Positions 12,201 through 23,353 are shown, counted from the stretch's first letter. The stretch: DNA of 64,000 nt from Heterostelium album PN500 (GCF_000004825.1 NW_008805063.1:992857-1056856), one strand, 5' to 3'. Numbers and translations: made by a program. The notes: generated by a model not told the origin, from the letters alone.

Positions 12201-13960
12201 CATCTGTGCCTGTTGTCTATGGTACTGTCTATCATGCATTCTTTAAAGTCTGTCAATTGGATCCAGAGAATGACACTGTTCTTGTGCATAGCGCCACTGG
12301 AGGTGTCGGTTTGGCAGCTTTGAGTATCTTGAGATGGAAGGGATGCAAGAAGGTCTATGCTACATGTGGTTCACAAGAGAAGATGGACTATCTCAGAGCT
12401 AACTATTCCGACATTCTCATTGATGTATTCAGCTCACACACTGTTGATTTTGCCAGACAAATTAAACAACAGTGTGCTGGTGTTGATGTCCTATTGAATA
12501 CTCTCTCCAGCGACTATATGAATGCTAACTTCAAGGCATTGTCACCATGGGGTAAAATTGCTGACATTTCGCTCACTCATGTCTACAACAATGAACCTCT
12601 AGACTATGGAAATTTCAAGAGAGATCAAGCCTATGCCACTGTCGATTTCAATTTGTTAGTCGTATCAAGAATCGAATACACAATAAATATGGTCAATTCA
12701 CTCTTCCAGGCAATGGCATCTGGTGAATTGGATGGTCCAAAGATTTACAAGGTCTACTCTGCTTGTGATGCCAAAAAAGCCGTTCTGTCATTGAAGGAAA
12801 GAAAGCATATCGGAAAGATAGTGGTCGATATGTCATCGATTGAAACTGAAGTTCTCCAACCTTTAATAGCATCAGGTGAAAAACTCCCAGTTCCTAAAGC
12901 AAATTTCAAAGTAGATATCAATCATACAGTTATCACTACTGGTCAACAAGGTATCTCACTTGAATTGATTGCCTGGTTATCTAAATTCACCAATGCATCA
13001 GATATTGTTGTTCTCTCCATCTCACCACTCAAGAGCAGATTGAGAAAGTTGATCAATCTCAACAACAAATCATCGAATAGAGCCAAGATTCATTTCATTC
13101 AGACTGATGTCTCAAAAAAACAGCAATTAAAGACAACAATGGAATCAATCAAACAACAATATCCACCAATTGAAACTATATTCCATTTGGCTGCCATCTA
13201 TGAAGATTTCGGAATAAATGAATTGACTCTCGAGAATATCCAGCGAGTTCATCAACCAAAGGTCATTGGTTCGATCAACCTCCATGAAATAACAATGGAA
13301 CTACAATTACCAATCAGACAGTTCATATTGTTCTCTTCGATCTCATCGATTAGTGGTACCCCTTCCCAACCATCTTACAACTCTGCGAATCTTGTCATCG
13401 ATGCTATCTGTCAATACCGTAGCAACATTCTTGGATTACCATCGAAATCAATGAGATTCGGTCCATTGTTAGGAGAAGGTTTGGTAGCTGAATCCGTCGG
13501 AATCAAAGAGTTTTTCTTCTCAAGAGGAGTTGCATCACTTCATGTTTCACAATTCCTAGGTGGTTTGGAAGCTGCTATCTCTCAACCAAACAAACAGTTT
13601 GTGAATCAAATCGTATCGGATATTACAACTCAAGGCAACTATGACTACAATCCAAAGATTAAGCCAAAGATTGAACACCACGTAGATATCAGATCAGATA
13701 GGAAGTCATCAATCAATCGTACTGATGTCGATATCTATGATACCATTTCCAACAATATTGCTATGCTCCTATCGATGTCTGCCAGTAAGCTCAATGGAAA
13801 CACAAAACTCAAAGACTTTGGTGTTGACTCTCTCATGACTGTCCAGATTAAATCATTCTTTGACAATAACTTTGAAATTGACATGTTCAACGTCAGTCAA
13901 ATACCTTCCGTTACAATCAACCAAATTGTTTCTAAAGTTCAATCATTAAAATCAAATTAA
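6289..13960 (+). CDS. pks: Highly reducing iterative type I polyketide synthase
   Basis: Exons are 6289-6964, 7052-7736, 7797-8330 and 8389-13960, giving 2,488 residues. The domain order is as follows. KS has [16 protein letters not shown] and [10 protein letters not shown] has GHSFGD, with the catalytic Ser codon split by intron 3. DH lies near residue 940 ([12 protein letters not shown], with Asp where Gly is usual; second motif DNCAH). C-methyltransferase has [12 protein letters not shown] near 1397. ER has GLEHSG and [10 protein letters not shown] near 1929. KR follows near 2147 with a weak nucleotide loop (TTGQQGIS) but an intact FSSISSISG...Y..AN catalytic region. ACP has FGVDSLM near 2441. 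There is no thioesterase or chalcone-synthase tail, so release must be in trans or by another route. The architecture is the fungal-like iterative type abundant in dictyostelids. The product is unknown. Confidence 0.95.
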
Positions 13961-14304
13961 TAAATTCTTTTTTTAAAATTGATTTAAAAAGTATTTTCTT
14001 TAAGTAAATATATTTTTTTAATTATTTGAAAAGAGTGGCGAATGAAAAAACAACAACAATAACAAAATAATCATAAGGATCATTATGAAGTTAGAAGGAT
14101 GACTGAAATGATTAAGAATTGAATTTTTTTTTTCAGTTTTCTTACTTCTAACTTGAGAAATAAAAAAAATGATTATTATTTTAGATATAGTGTGTATTAA
14201 ATTTATTAATCGAAAGGTATATCTAAATAGAATTAGAAATAGAAAAGATTTGAATATAAGATGAAGATGAATTGAAATTGTTTTGTTTTATGAAATATAA
14301 AGAA
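13961..14304. other. PKS 3' flank
   Basis: AT-rich sequence holding the PKS terminator and short T runs. I see nothing else supported in it. Confidence 0.6.
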
Positions 14305-14690
14305 AGAGGTGGTTTGGCTCACTTCGGAGTGACTCCAATTTTTGTAAAGTAGTATTAGTGGGGAGGCACTTTCATCAGTTGAACCTTCTTAATCTGTAAG
14401 GAATTAACTCCTGGATATTTTTTTTTTTTAAATTATCCTTGTACTACCATTACTAATAGTCAAGGTGGAGCTTGATATTACCCTAGAGTTTATTTATTGT
14501 TGGAGCAGTTCAGCCTCAGTCCGGCTGAGATGGCCATCATTTTTGAGTAAAGGATGATGTTCCCATTGATTTAGTTTTGCAGACGGAGAAATTAATCCAC
14601 TAAGAATTCTAAACGGGTACGTGTGTAAACCACTCCTTGTTCACCTATGATAAGCCTGCTAGTTACTGTCGGTGTCAGCTTTTTTTTTTT
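14305..14690 (+). ncRNA. Candidate structured non-coding RNA
   Basis: This stretch of ~385 bases is much richer in G+C than its surroundings but has no open frame. It contains several strong local hairpins: CACT-TCGG-AGTG at 14320-14331 with a stable UUCG-type loop, TCAGCC/GGCTGA around 14508-14526, and CATCAT/ATGATG around 14534-14560. It ends in an 11-T run (14680-14690) suited to RNA polymerase III termination. A tRNA gene lies ~260 bases beyond. RNase P, RNase MRP or SRP RNA would fit by size and style, but I could not match their conserved core motifs with confidence. The strand is inferred from the T run. Confidence 0.4.
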
Positions 14691-14730
14691 GTTTTTAAAT
14701 CGAACGCTAATCTATTAGATCTAGCTATCT

Positions 14731-14916
14731 TTATTTTTGGTTATTGGATTGCACCATTCGCTTGATTCTCTGATCAACTCTATTAAAGGACACCCTTGTC
14801 AAGTTGGTGCTTTGCTCTACCACTTTTGCCAAACACATCAAGTCTATGTCGGTGTCAACTTCATGGGGTCCCAGATAGTAGTACGTGGCGCGCCAAAAAA
14901 AGATTAGTTCAGTCAT
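14731..14916 (-). CDS. Small ORF with coding-like composition, unidentified
   Basis: A 61-residue frame has good amino-acid complexity (HEVDTDIDLMCLAKVVEQST...), unlike the spacer around it. It sits just 3' of the tRNA-Lys gene, a zone that dictyostelid tRNA-targeted retroelements prefer, so it could be a fragment of such an element or of a host gene. There is no recognisable domain. It shares the 11-mer TGTCGGTGTCA (plus strand) with the end of the neighbouring RNA candidate. Confidence 0.3.
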   Translation of the reverse strand: MTELIFFWRATYYYLGPHEVDTDIDLMCLAKVVEQSTNLTRVSFNRVDQRIKRMVQSNNQK

Positions 14917-14953
14917 TTTTACCCGCTTGCGGCGCTTGTAAATTTATAATTCC

Positions 14954-15025
14954 GCCCAATGGGGGGCTCGAACCCCCGACCACAAGGTTAAAAGCCTTGC
15001 GCTCTACCGACTGAGCTAACTGGGC
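14954..15025 (-). tRNA. tRNA-Lys (anticodon UUU)
   Basis: The minus strand folds into a complete 72-base cloverleaf without the CCA end. The acceptor stem is GCCCAGT paired with ATTGGGC, the D arm carries the A box (TAGCTCAGTCGG), the anticodon loop CTTTTAA gives anticodon TTT, and the T arm carries the B box GGTTCGAGCCC. There is no intron. The first T run downstream on the transcribed strand (TTTTTTT near 14895) is ~55 bases away, so a longish trailer is expected. Confidence 0.95.
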
Positions 15026-15475
15026 GTTTTACTGTTCTAAAACAGAATTTTACCAACTTAATTCTTAAAAAAATTAATGCTGGTTTCGAACGCCCCATGT
15101 GGACTTTATTTGGGTAGGTGAAGTTCAAATCCAAAATAACCATCCTAAGCAATTAGTCAAAGCCAATCCAAACCATGTCAAGCTAAGCATTAAGCAAAAA
15201 ACTCGAGAACTAATCCAATCAAACCAATCACCTCTTTCACTTAATACTCAAATAGTCAAATAAAATCCACAGGTTACTCCTCAAGATAAGAGGCTAATTT
15301 AAAAAAAACAAAACTTAATTTTGTTTTTTTTTTTATAAAGTATTCTCATATCTTGAAGAATACTCAAATGGATTTTATTGTTATTCGTTTATTGGCTAGT
15401 GAGGTGGAATGGCGTTGTGAAGTTCAGGTTTGGTGGTTCCAGATGAATTTGAAGTCGTCTAGCTTCTTCAGCCAT
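15026..15475. other. tRNA 5' flank and spacer
   Basis: No gene is seen. An A/T hairpin (CAAAACTTAATTTTG with A/T extensions) lies around 15302-15332. Confidence 0.5.
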
Positions 15476-15736
15476 TTAGATTGATGCTTGAATGTTTGAG
15501 TTGTTTCGACCGAAGTCTTGGGTTGATTTTCTGATTAGTTTGTGGTATTCTAGTTTAGCTAGTCTCTCACGAGTTTCCAACTTGAGGGGAAGCGATAAGT
15601 TAAAAACATCTTCGAATGCAATGTTGTTCTCATCAATTTTGCACAGGTCATTGCAGCAGCCAACGTTATCGATCACGATAGGCTGGTCACAATTACTCAA
15701 AGGAGAAATCCATTGAAATAACCACCTTCTGATTTA
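15476..15736 (-). pseudogene. Coding-like fragment, unidentified
   Basis: The minus-strand frame reads WLFQWISPLSNCDQPIV and continues with mixed, coding-like composition (for example NNIAFEDVFNLSLPLKLE) to a stop at 15476. It has no ATG of its own near the start, and an acceptor-like AAG lies just before it. It lies outside the left inverted end of the Fanzor-like element and 3' of that gene, so it may be the last exon of a host gene interrupted by the insertion. I do not recognise it. Confidence 0.35.
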
Positions 15737-15851
15737 ACAAACTGATCACATTCAACTCAGATAATAACTAACTTTTAATCTCAAAAAAGTTAAAAAATAA
15801 ATATAGATTTTTAAAGATAAATGAATGTGTTTTATTGATAGAAAAAATTAG

Positions 15852-15892
15852 TGATTTGCTATTTTCAAAAAAAAAAAAAAAAAAAAAAAAAA
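15852..15892 (+). repeat. Left inverted end of putative Fanzor element
   Basis: TGATTTGCTATTTTC followed by A26. It is the inverted counterpart of 23926-23964. Confidence 0.5.
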
Positions 15893-15907
15893 CTTACCTG
15901 ATGAAAG

Positions 15908-16888
15908 CTATTCATCAGCCACCAAATTACTATCGTCGCATTCCTCAGCCGTAGTTGATTCACCTCGTTTTTTCATGAGTAGAGTGAATCTTCGTCCATT
16001 TTTGTTCGATGGACGTTCGAACTGACGCATACCTGCCAATAGAATGTTGTTAGCACCATTTACGTCACGATTGATATAGACCGGTTGGTCATTCACCTGG
16101 TACATCTTACGAGTGTAACGCAGTTTAGATTCGGATTGTCGACTATGCGGATCCCAGGATGGATCTTTAATATATTCTTCCACCTTGGACTTTTCATAGT
16201 GTGAACTATTCTTTAAATATATCTCTTCGTTCTCTATTAGTTTTGGTGAAAACATCTATAGTAAAATTATTAAAAAAAAAAAAAGATTCATCATTAGTTT
16301 TTAAGCAAAAAAAAAAATAATATTTTAATAAACAATGACATACCTGAGAAGTATTATATTCATCTACTACGAATTGATCCACCATAACACCGGTTACAGT
16401 AAAAATATATTGTTTGAGAGCTTGCATGTCTCTGGCGACGTAGGGTGCATGTTTTACACCTTTCATCCCTGAGACATATCCTTGGTGGCCAGGACCATTT
16501 CCAAAGACTAAATAAATAAAAAAGTATTAGTTTTGTTTAACAAAATATAAAAATAATTTAAAAATTGATACTTACAAAATAACAATCTCAAGGCATATTG
16601 TTTAGCAACTGATTTGCTATAAAATATTGGTTTAGTTGTTTTACAATGCTTGCACTTGGCCAAACATACTCGACCTCGGTCTTGAAACATTTTGTCTCGA
16701 CGATAGTTATTTAAAATATTACAATTGCTGCATTTCCACTTGCATCCTATTAAAATAAAAAAAGTAATTCATTAGTTTTTAACATTTCATGTTTAAAAAT
16801 AATTTACTACTTACTTCTATTCGGAATTGGTGAGTTGTTATCGTCATCGTCGTCCGAATCGTCATCGTCTTCGTCTTCGTCATTGTCT

Positions 16889-16949
<61 letters not shown>

Positions 16950-17292
16950 TGTCGTTGTCGTCTTCGTCATTGTCGTCATTGTCGTCATCGTCACTGTCGT
17001 TGTCGTCATCGTTGTCGTCATCGTCATTGTTATCGTCATCGTCATCGTCGTCTTCCTCTTCTCTTCTCTTTCTCTTTCTTTCTTTCTTTCTCTTTCTCTT
17101 CTCTTTCCTTCTCTTCTTGATCCTCTCTTCCAATTCCTTCTTTTTCTTATCGTCTCTCTCTGCCTTTTTTCGATCTAGGCATTCTCTACATCTTAAAGTT
17201 TCTTTTCCTCGTCCATTAGAAAAGTTGGGTACCTTTGCTTTGCACTTATGGTGATCTTTATCAATACATATCTTAGTTGGAGTTGTAGTAGC

Positions 17293-17376
<84 letters not shown>

Positions 17377-19143
17377 ATTGTCTGTTGTTGTACTGTCTGT
17401 TGTTGTATTGTCTGTCGTTGTATTGTCTGTTGCTGTTGCTGTTGTAGTTGGTGGTGATGGAAATAATTTGATTGATTTCCGTGCCAAGATGGTTCCGATA
17501 ATCTTCTCCCATCCTTTACGATTCTTAAAAGTATGAAACCATTTGATTAGATCCTTCAATAGTGATTCCATCACTGTATTACCACTGTTGCTTCTGTATT
17601 CAATTATTGGAAAAAGTTGTTTAACTAATTTGCTATATCTCTTTTTCCAATTGTCTGTACCAATAGCCTCTAGTTCTTTAATATACTGTTCTATTATAAT
17701 TAATTCTGATTGGTCTATATTGATTTTACTATTATTTCTATGTCTATGTGGCAGCTGATTTGGTGTACTAGCTAGATTTAAACCTATTTCTTTTATTATG
17801 ATTGACAATGCATGTTGATAGTTGTGATAATTAATGTCATGTTGTTTATAAATATTATTTGATTTTCCTCTTAATTTAGTTGTTTGTATATTATTATTAT
17901 TGTTATTGTTATTGTTGTTATTATCATTATCATCGTTATCATCGTCGTCGTCGTCATCAATGTCATCATCATCGTCATCAATACTGAGAATACTAAATCT
18001 ATTACTACTATTATTATTTGGTGTTGACGTCTCTTCACCAATTCTTCTATCAACTTCTCTAATGGCATGGGTAAAGATTTTGGCAGCTCTCCAATTTTTC
18101 GATCTCTTCTTGCCTTGCAAAGAGCGAAGATTCAATATTTGCAATTCTTGAACACCTCTTTGGTTTCTGTACTCTAAAAACGTTTCATAGTGATCTGTGT
18201 ATCTGAAAGCGATAAGATTATCATATGGAGCTAGTGTTAGAATATGATTGGTTTGGGATGCTATAATTATTATTGTTTTTTAAAAAAAAATATTAGTTTT
18301 TGTTTTTTTTTTTTTTGATAATCCTAAACTATTGAATACTTTACACTTTAAAGATGGAGATTTCGTTTCATACTCTATAAAATCTTTACCCAAAACTTGC
18401 TTTCTTTTATACTCATAAAAAGAAGAACGAATCTGGTACTTGTGACTACCACTATTTAGAACCATGACAGAATCCAGTAGGTCTTTACAGTGTTTGACAG
18501 GCTCATCGTTTTCATCTTTATCGTTAAACTCAAAATCCAAAGGGCGATTGAGGTACAGATTCTTGAATGGTGATGGATCGATACCCATTGGACATTTCAA
18601 TGATATATCGCAGTTTAATTTGTTCTTTTTACCTTTAGCAGCAGATTCGGTTGGAACTGTTTATGTATGAAAAAATAAATAATTTCAATTAGTAAACTAT
18701 TGATTCAATTGTTTATATATATTTAAATTATATATTACCTTTAAAAGAAACATAAAGTGTAAGACTATCCGTCATATAATGGTTCAGATAAATAGATTTC
18801 TTACCAAAAATCTTTTTTATCTTTTTCTCTATATCGGGTTCATATTGATGGATCTCATCTGGCTTGTAAAGTAAATTAGCTGGTTCCAAACTATTGAAAA
18901 AAAAAAATAAATTAGAAATTAATATTTAAATAATGAATAAATAAATAATTATTCTTACCCTTTAAAAATTGGTAACAAAGAATAGTTGTAAGAATTACAT
19001 TGATCTTCCAATTTCTTTCGAAATGGTTTCTCAATGTAACTCCTCTTGCATTCTTGTTCAGAGTTGGTCGGTGGTTCCTTTTCCATCCACTGTTTGTCTC
19101 TTTGGAGAAATAGATTTCTCATTCTTTTGTTGGTCGATGCTGG

Positions 19144-19207
<64 letters not shown>

Positions 19208-22200
19208 GCTGATGCTGCTGATGCTGATGATACCTCTGCAGTTGTTGTTGTTGTTGTTGTTGTTTCTACAATTGGTGATGGATATTCCAATGGTTCTTGA
19301 ATTCCTAATTCAACAAATGTATGAACTAAAAACTGACTCATTCTATAAGGATGTTCGATAAAGTAAACTTTCTTTACCTTTCCACCAATAAAGATGAGCA
19401 CTTTGAAGAACCCGAGTGTTTGAAATACGAGATGCACTGGAATGTTAAATTTCTTAACTATGTTACCAAAGATTATTTGGTCTCTCTTTCCAGTCAAAAT
19501 TATTTTGCTTGGTCCAGTCTCCAAGAGCCAGATCAAGTGATTCTCTAGAATAGGATCCAAAACAAAAGAAATACAATTGATTGAACTTAATACGATTGGA
19601 CACAACTCTGTCCAAACTAATGTGAATCGAGTTTTAGTCCGCCATGCCAGTGCCGATAGATTCAAAGCAGCGTTGCTGTAGTTCTTTAGAATATACCATG
19701 ACGGATATAGAGTTGCGGAGCTATCTGTGTTAACTATCGGTTCAAGATCCATGTCATCTACAGAAGAGAGATCGGAATCATTCAAAGAGGAGAGATCGGA
19801 ATCATCCGTAGAGAAGATTTCGGAATCAACAGTTGGTAAAGTTGAACGAGGTGTGGGATACAATTGATGATTGATTTCGATTGATGGTGGATTAAATTGC
19901 ATTGAATCTAAATGATTACCAACCATTGTATACTCTACATTATCTTTGTCTTGCTTGATCAGTTCATTAATGAAATTTTGATTGAAACGTTCTTCCTCCA
20001 TTCTCTCCCAACATTCTCGCCAATCGTACGAATAATCGCCAGTCAATACTTGATCATCATTCATTGAATCTTCCTCCTCATCGTCATCTTCTTTCTCTAT
20101 CCGGTCATTAATGAAATTTTGATTGAAACGTTCTTCCTCCATTCTCTCCCAACATTCTCGCCAATCGTACGAATAATCGCCAGTCAATATGGATGTTTCT
20201 GCATTACCAAAGTCATACTCTTGCATGTATTGATCCATCGGTGATTCGAGGTAGCTAGTATATACGACTCCATCTTGATTTCTAACCTCGCGCCTTGATT
20301 TCATCTGTGCAACCAGCTCTCTTTGTCTCACATTTAAAAGGAGTGTTTCCTTAACGGTTGTTGGTGGTTTAAGCTGATGAACAACCTTGGGTGGAACAAC
20401 CTTGGGTGGAATAGTAGAACTTGATGACTCTTGAGTAGGTTTCCATTGACGGTCGACCGATGACAAAGGATTATGTGTGACGATCAATACATCGTTTCCA
20501 GTTGGGTTCACGGGATTACCATTCGTTGGATCTATAAACCAATAGTGATTATCGATGAATTTGCTAGTTATTAATTGAATGATTTGATGAATAAATAGAT
20601 TGGTGGTGTTGGTAAAATGATCATAAAACAATGGTATATATGCTGTGGTGAAGGATTCCAAATGCTTTATTAGCTCTTGAACTGCTAATATTATAAACTG
20701 TATCTTATACTCTGCATCGCATTTGAACTCCACAAGTTGTTTGAAAAGAAACAATAAATCATTGGTTAGATCTTTATATATAGATGACTTTTTAATTATA
20801 TTCTTTATTGCATTATTTAATCTAGATAGAAGTGATGGTACAACTTTTGTTTTGTTTTATTAAAAAAAAATATTAGTTTTAAATTTAAAAAAAAAATTTG
20901 GTTAAAAAAAATATTAGTAAATATTTACATTCATTATCTATAGGAGCGGGAATTGTACTACCAGCATCGGTATCTTGAGGAATGGGAAGAGTATCCATTA
21001 CAGAATCATCAGCTACAAACTCAGTACCACCAGTATCGGTATCTTGGGAAATGGGCAGAGTATCCATTACAGAATCATCAGCTACAGACACAGTACCACC
21101 AGCATCGGTATCTTGGGAAATGGGCAGAGTACCCATTTCAGAATCAGTGCCATCCGAAACACTACCATCAGAATGATCTTTGTTGACCCCTGCCCAACCT
21201 GATAAAAAATTAGAATTCATGAGAGTTGGATCCTTTAATAGAAAGTATTCGAGTGGTGTTTGGTTTGATTCCAACATTTGACTAATCTTGAAAAATGAAT
21301 CCACGCCATAAAACCCATTATTATACATTTTAGGAAATGTCTGATAGATATTAAAATCAACTAGTTTCTGTAAAATTCCTATATGATCTATTTGACCTTC
21401 AAGTCGATGCAAGTTTTTTAATTCTAAAAAAAAAAATTTGTTAATAACTGGGAATATATATATAGAAATTAATTAAAAAATAAATAAATACCAGAATCAA
21501 TCTCCAACAAAAATCTATACATAAAATATGGTTCAGTTAAATCATTCATTTTGCTATTGGTGGTCCTTTTTACTATGTCCAAACAACATCTATATAGGAA
21601 ATCGATTCTGCACTCATAATGTTTCGATGTTATTTTCAAATCTGATAGTTGTCCAAAATCGTATTCACGAAAGTATTGAATCGAAGCTAATATTTATATA
21701 TTTAAAAATTAATATAAACATTTTTATTAAAAAATGAAATAAAGAATATTTGATTTACTTACTAAAATCCCAATCAAGATCATTTAATGCAACCACTAAT
21801 TCTGAATCAATGTCTAAACAAATACGTTTTAAAATATCGTGGTCTATACCTAGTTGGATTGGAATTGAAAGTTTTCGATGCTTGTTGTACAACTCTACAA
21901 TTTGACGATATTGTTTAACACTAAAAAAACCAATCTACAAAATTTTTAAAATGTTAACTATAGATCAAACAAACTATTTAGAAAATAATGAAATCTTACT
22001 AAGCGCTTTTCGATAAGAAATGAGAAAATTTCATAGTTGCTAATATTATTAATATTATTATTTATTAATATTTGTTTGAATATAATATTAAGAGCTTTCA
22101 TGATATTTTTTAAAAGTAGTTGAATGTGAGTATTAAAATGGTTCATTGTTGAAGTTGCTATCTCGCTCACTATTTGGTTGAGTGTTGATGTAAAGAAGTT

Positions 22201-22915
22201 GGGTTGTCTTTGTAATTCATTTTTTATATTATCATTTGAATTAATAAACTTTTCAATTTCTTCTTTAAATAATTTCCTAGTTGTTTTTTACCAAAATAAA
22301 AGTAAATATGATTTGTTTTTAAGTTTATTATAAAAATATATAATAGCATATTCAATTATATTATATATAGAATATATCTAAATATGATTAACAACAAAAA
22401 ACAACTATAAACTTTAAAATAAAATTATATTTAAAATATCATTGTAATTTATTTATTTATTTTAAAGGTATAAAAAAAACAATTTATAAATTAAAGTCTA
22501 CTTACTGTGATTTTTTCCTATTCAATTCATGTTGAAGTACAAAATAATAGGATTTCTCATATTTGCTACTATTATCTAATGTGAATTTTAATTTATCTAT
22601 TGGTTTTTCTTTTTTTCTTAAAAACCGATTTAAACAATAAAATATAGTAGAAAAATCTAATATTAAATATTTTTTAGGAGAATAATTATCTTTTAAATAT
22701 ATAGAATCTTTAGGACTACTATCAATATAAAACTTAAAATCATCTATTGAATCTCTGCCAATGAGATGATTAAACATAATTAAAAAACGAGATAGAAATA
22801 ACATAAAAAGTGATTGTAAATCACGAGCTATTATACTGTTTGATTGTAAAGTCTTAATCAGCTCTTGATTTGATATGACTTTATTTATATTTATAAATTC
22901 TGTTGTGAATGACAT
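15908..22915 (-). CDS. Fanzor-like (eukaryotic TnpB-like) protein, very large
   Basis: Twelve exons (minus strand): 22915-22506, 22276-22000, 21934-21763, 21686-21492, 21423-20929, 20843-18959, 18890-18739, 18656-18345, 18260-16815, 16746-16576, 16507-16344, 16255-15908. All junctions are GT/AG and in phase; the spliced length is 6,027 nt, 2,008 residues. The C-terminal third carries the family marks: a candidate RuvC-I Asp (PMGIDPSPFKNLYLN), a FGNGPGHQGY loop, FVVDEYNTSQ with the Glu used in Fanzors, and the last RuvC motif YINRDVNGANNIL. The Cys pairs expected between TSQ and NRDVN are missing. A separate Cys cluster (CKWKCSNC and CLAKCKHC) lies in exon 10. The N-terminal ~1,000 residues have no recognised domain and contain repeats and Thr, Asn and Asp tracts. 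RNA-guided nuclease activity is a family inference, not shown here. Confidence 0.75.
16855..17060. repeat. (CGTCAT)n-like tract encoding poly-Asp
   Basis: An imperfect hexamer/trinucleotide run inside exon 9 of the Fanzor-like gene. On the minus strand it encodes a long Asp/Asn stretch after a Lys/Arg/Glu-rich segment. It also creates spurious Ser- and Arg-rich frames on the plus strand. Confidence 0.9.
17292..17376. repeat. (TTG)n microsatellite encoding poly-Thr
   Basis: A nearly pure trinucleotide run. It encodes Thr (ACA/ACC) on the minus strand in exon 9 of the Fanzor-like gene. Confidence 0.9.
19142..19208. repeat. (TTG)n microsatellite encoding poly-Thr
   Basis: The second poly-Thr tract of the Fanzor-like gene, in exon 6. 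Confidence 0.9.
19964..20189. repeat. In-frame 85-bp direct duplication
   Basis: Two copies (19964-20048 and 20105-20189) appear identical and are spaced by 141 bp, an exact multiple of three. On the minus strand both encode LTGDYSYDWRECWERMEEER plus seven further residues. Identity at the DNA level suggests a recent duplication inside the Fanzor-like gene. Confidence 0.9.
20945..21165. repeat. Three imperfect tandem repeats of ~23 codons
   Basis: Exon 5 of the Fanzor-like gene carries three copies of a unit resembling DDSVMDTLPISQDTDAGGT. The DNA copies differ by a few bases, so this repeat is older than the 85-bp duplication. Confidence 0.85.
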
Positions 22916-23205
22916 TATATAAATTATATAAATAATAAAAATAAAAAGTAGTATATAATGAAAAATATAAAAAAATCTACAAAGTAATATAAAGATTTTA
23001 TGGTAAAACAAAATTAAATCTATTGAAAAGAGTGACTATGAACTATATATATATAAATTTAAAAAAACAATAGTTCAAAAAAAAAATGTTTGAATAAAAA
23101 GTTTAAAATATTTAGTTGAGAGAATTCTGTTTGATAAAGAATGAATAAAAGATAGAGAATTTGTGATGGTTGTATAAGATTTTTTAAATAATAATAATTA
23201 ATAAA

Positions 23206-23353
23206 TAGTTTTTCTATTTTTGATTGACAAGAAACTTGCTATTGTTATTTTTTTCATCTCTGAATTATCAAAAAACAATCATCTTCTCTAATTTAGTGGT
23301 ATTGAAAAAAATAACAATAGCAAGTTTCTTGTCAATCAAAAATAGAAAAACTA
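23206..23353. repeat. Perfect foldback repeat, MITE-like (51-bp arms)
   Basis: Arms 23206-23256 and 23303-23353 are perfect reverse complements with a 46-base loop. The inverted part GTTTTTCTATTTTTGATTGA... is flanked on both sides by TA (23206-23207 and 23352-23353), the duplication produced by Tc1/mariner-type insertion. It has no coding capacity. It lies ~290 bp upstream of the Fanzor-like start codon. A small-RNA precursor hairpin is the alternative reading. Confidence 0.7.

Noticed and set aside
14395-14410. CCTTACAG on the minus strand, resembling the class I small RNA element of dictyostelids
   Set aside because: Only eight bases match and the rest of the class I structure is absent.
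15880-15900. GTAAGT donor-like site just after the Fanzor-like stop codon
   Set aside because: A stop lies ten bases before it, so it would only give a 3' UTR intron. It is not needed for the coding model.
16300-16345. TSQVCHC, which would look like the canonical Cys of the Fanzor zinc ribbon
   Set aside because: The VCHC part comes from reading the GTATGT donor as codons. The intron is T-rich with a TATAG acceptor, and only splicing keeps the NRDVNGANNIL frame.
16827-17460. Long plus-strand frames of Arg/His, Ser or Cys repeats
   Set aside because: They are reflections of the poly-Asp and poly-Thr tracts of the minus-strand Fanzor-like gene.
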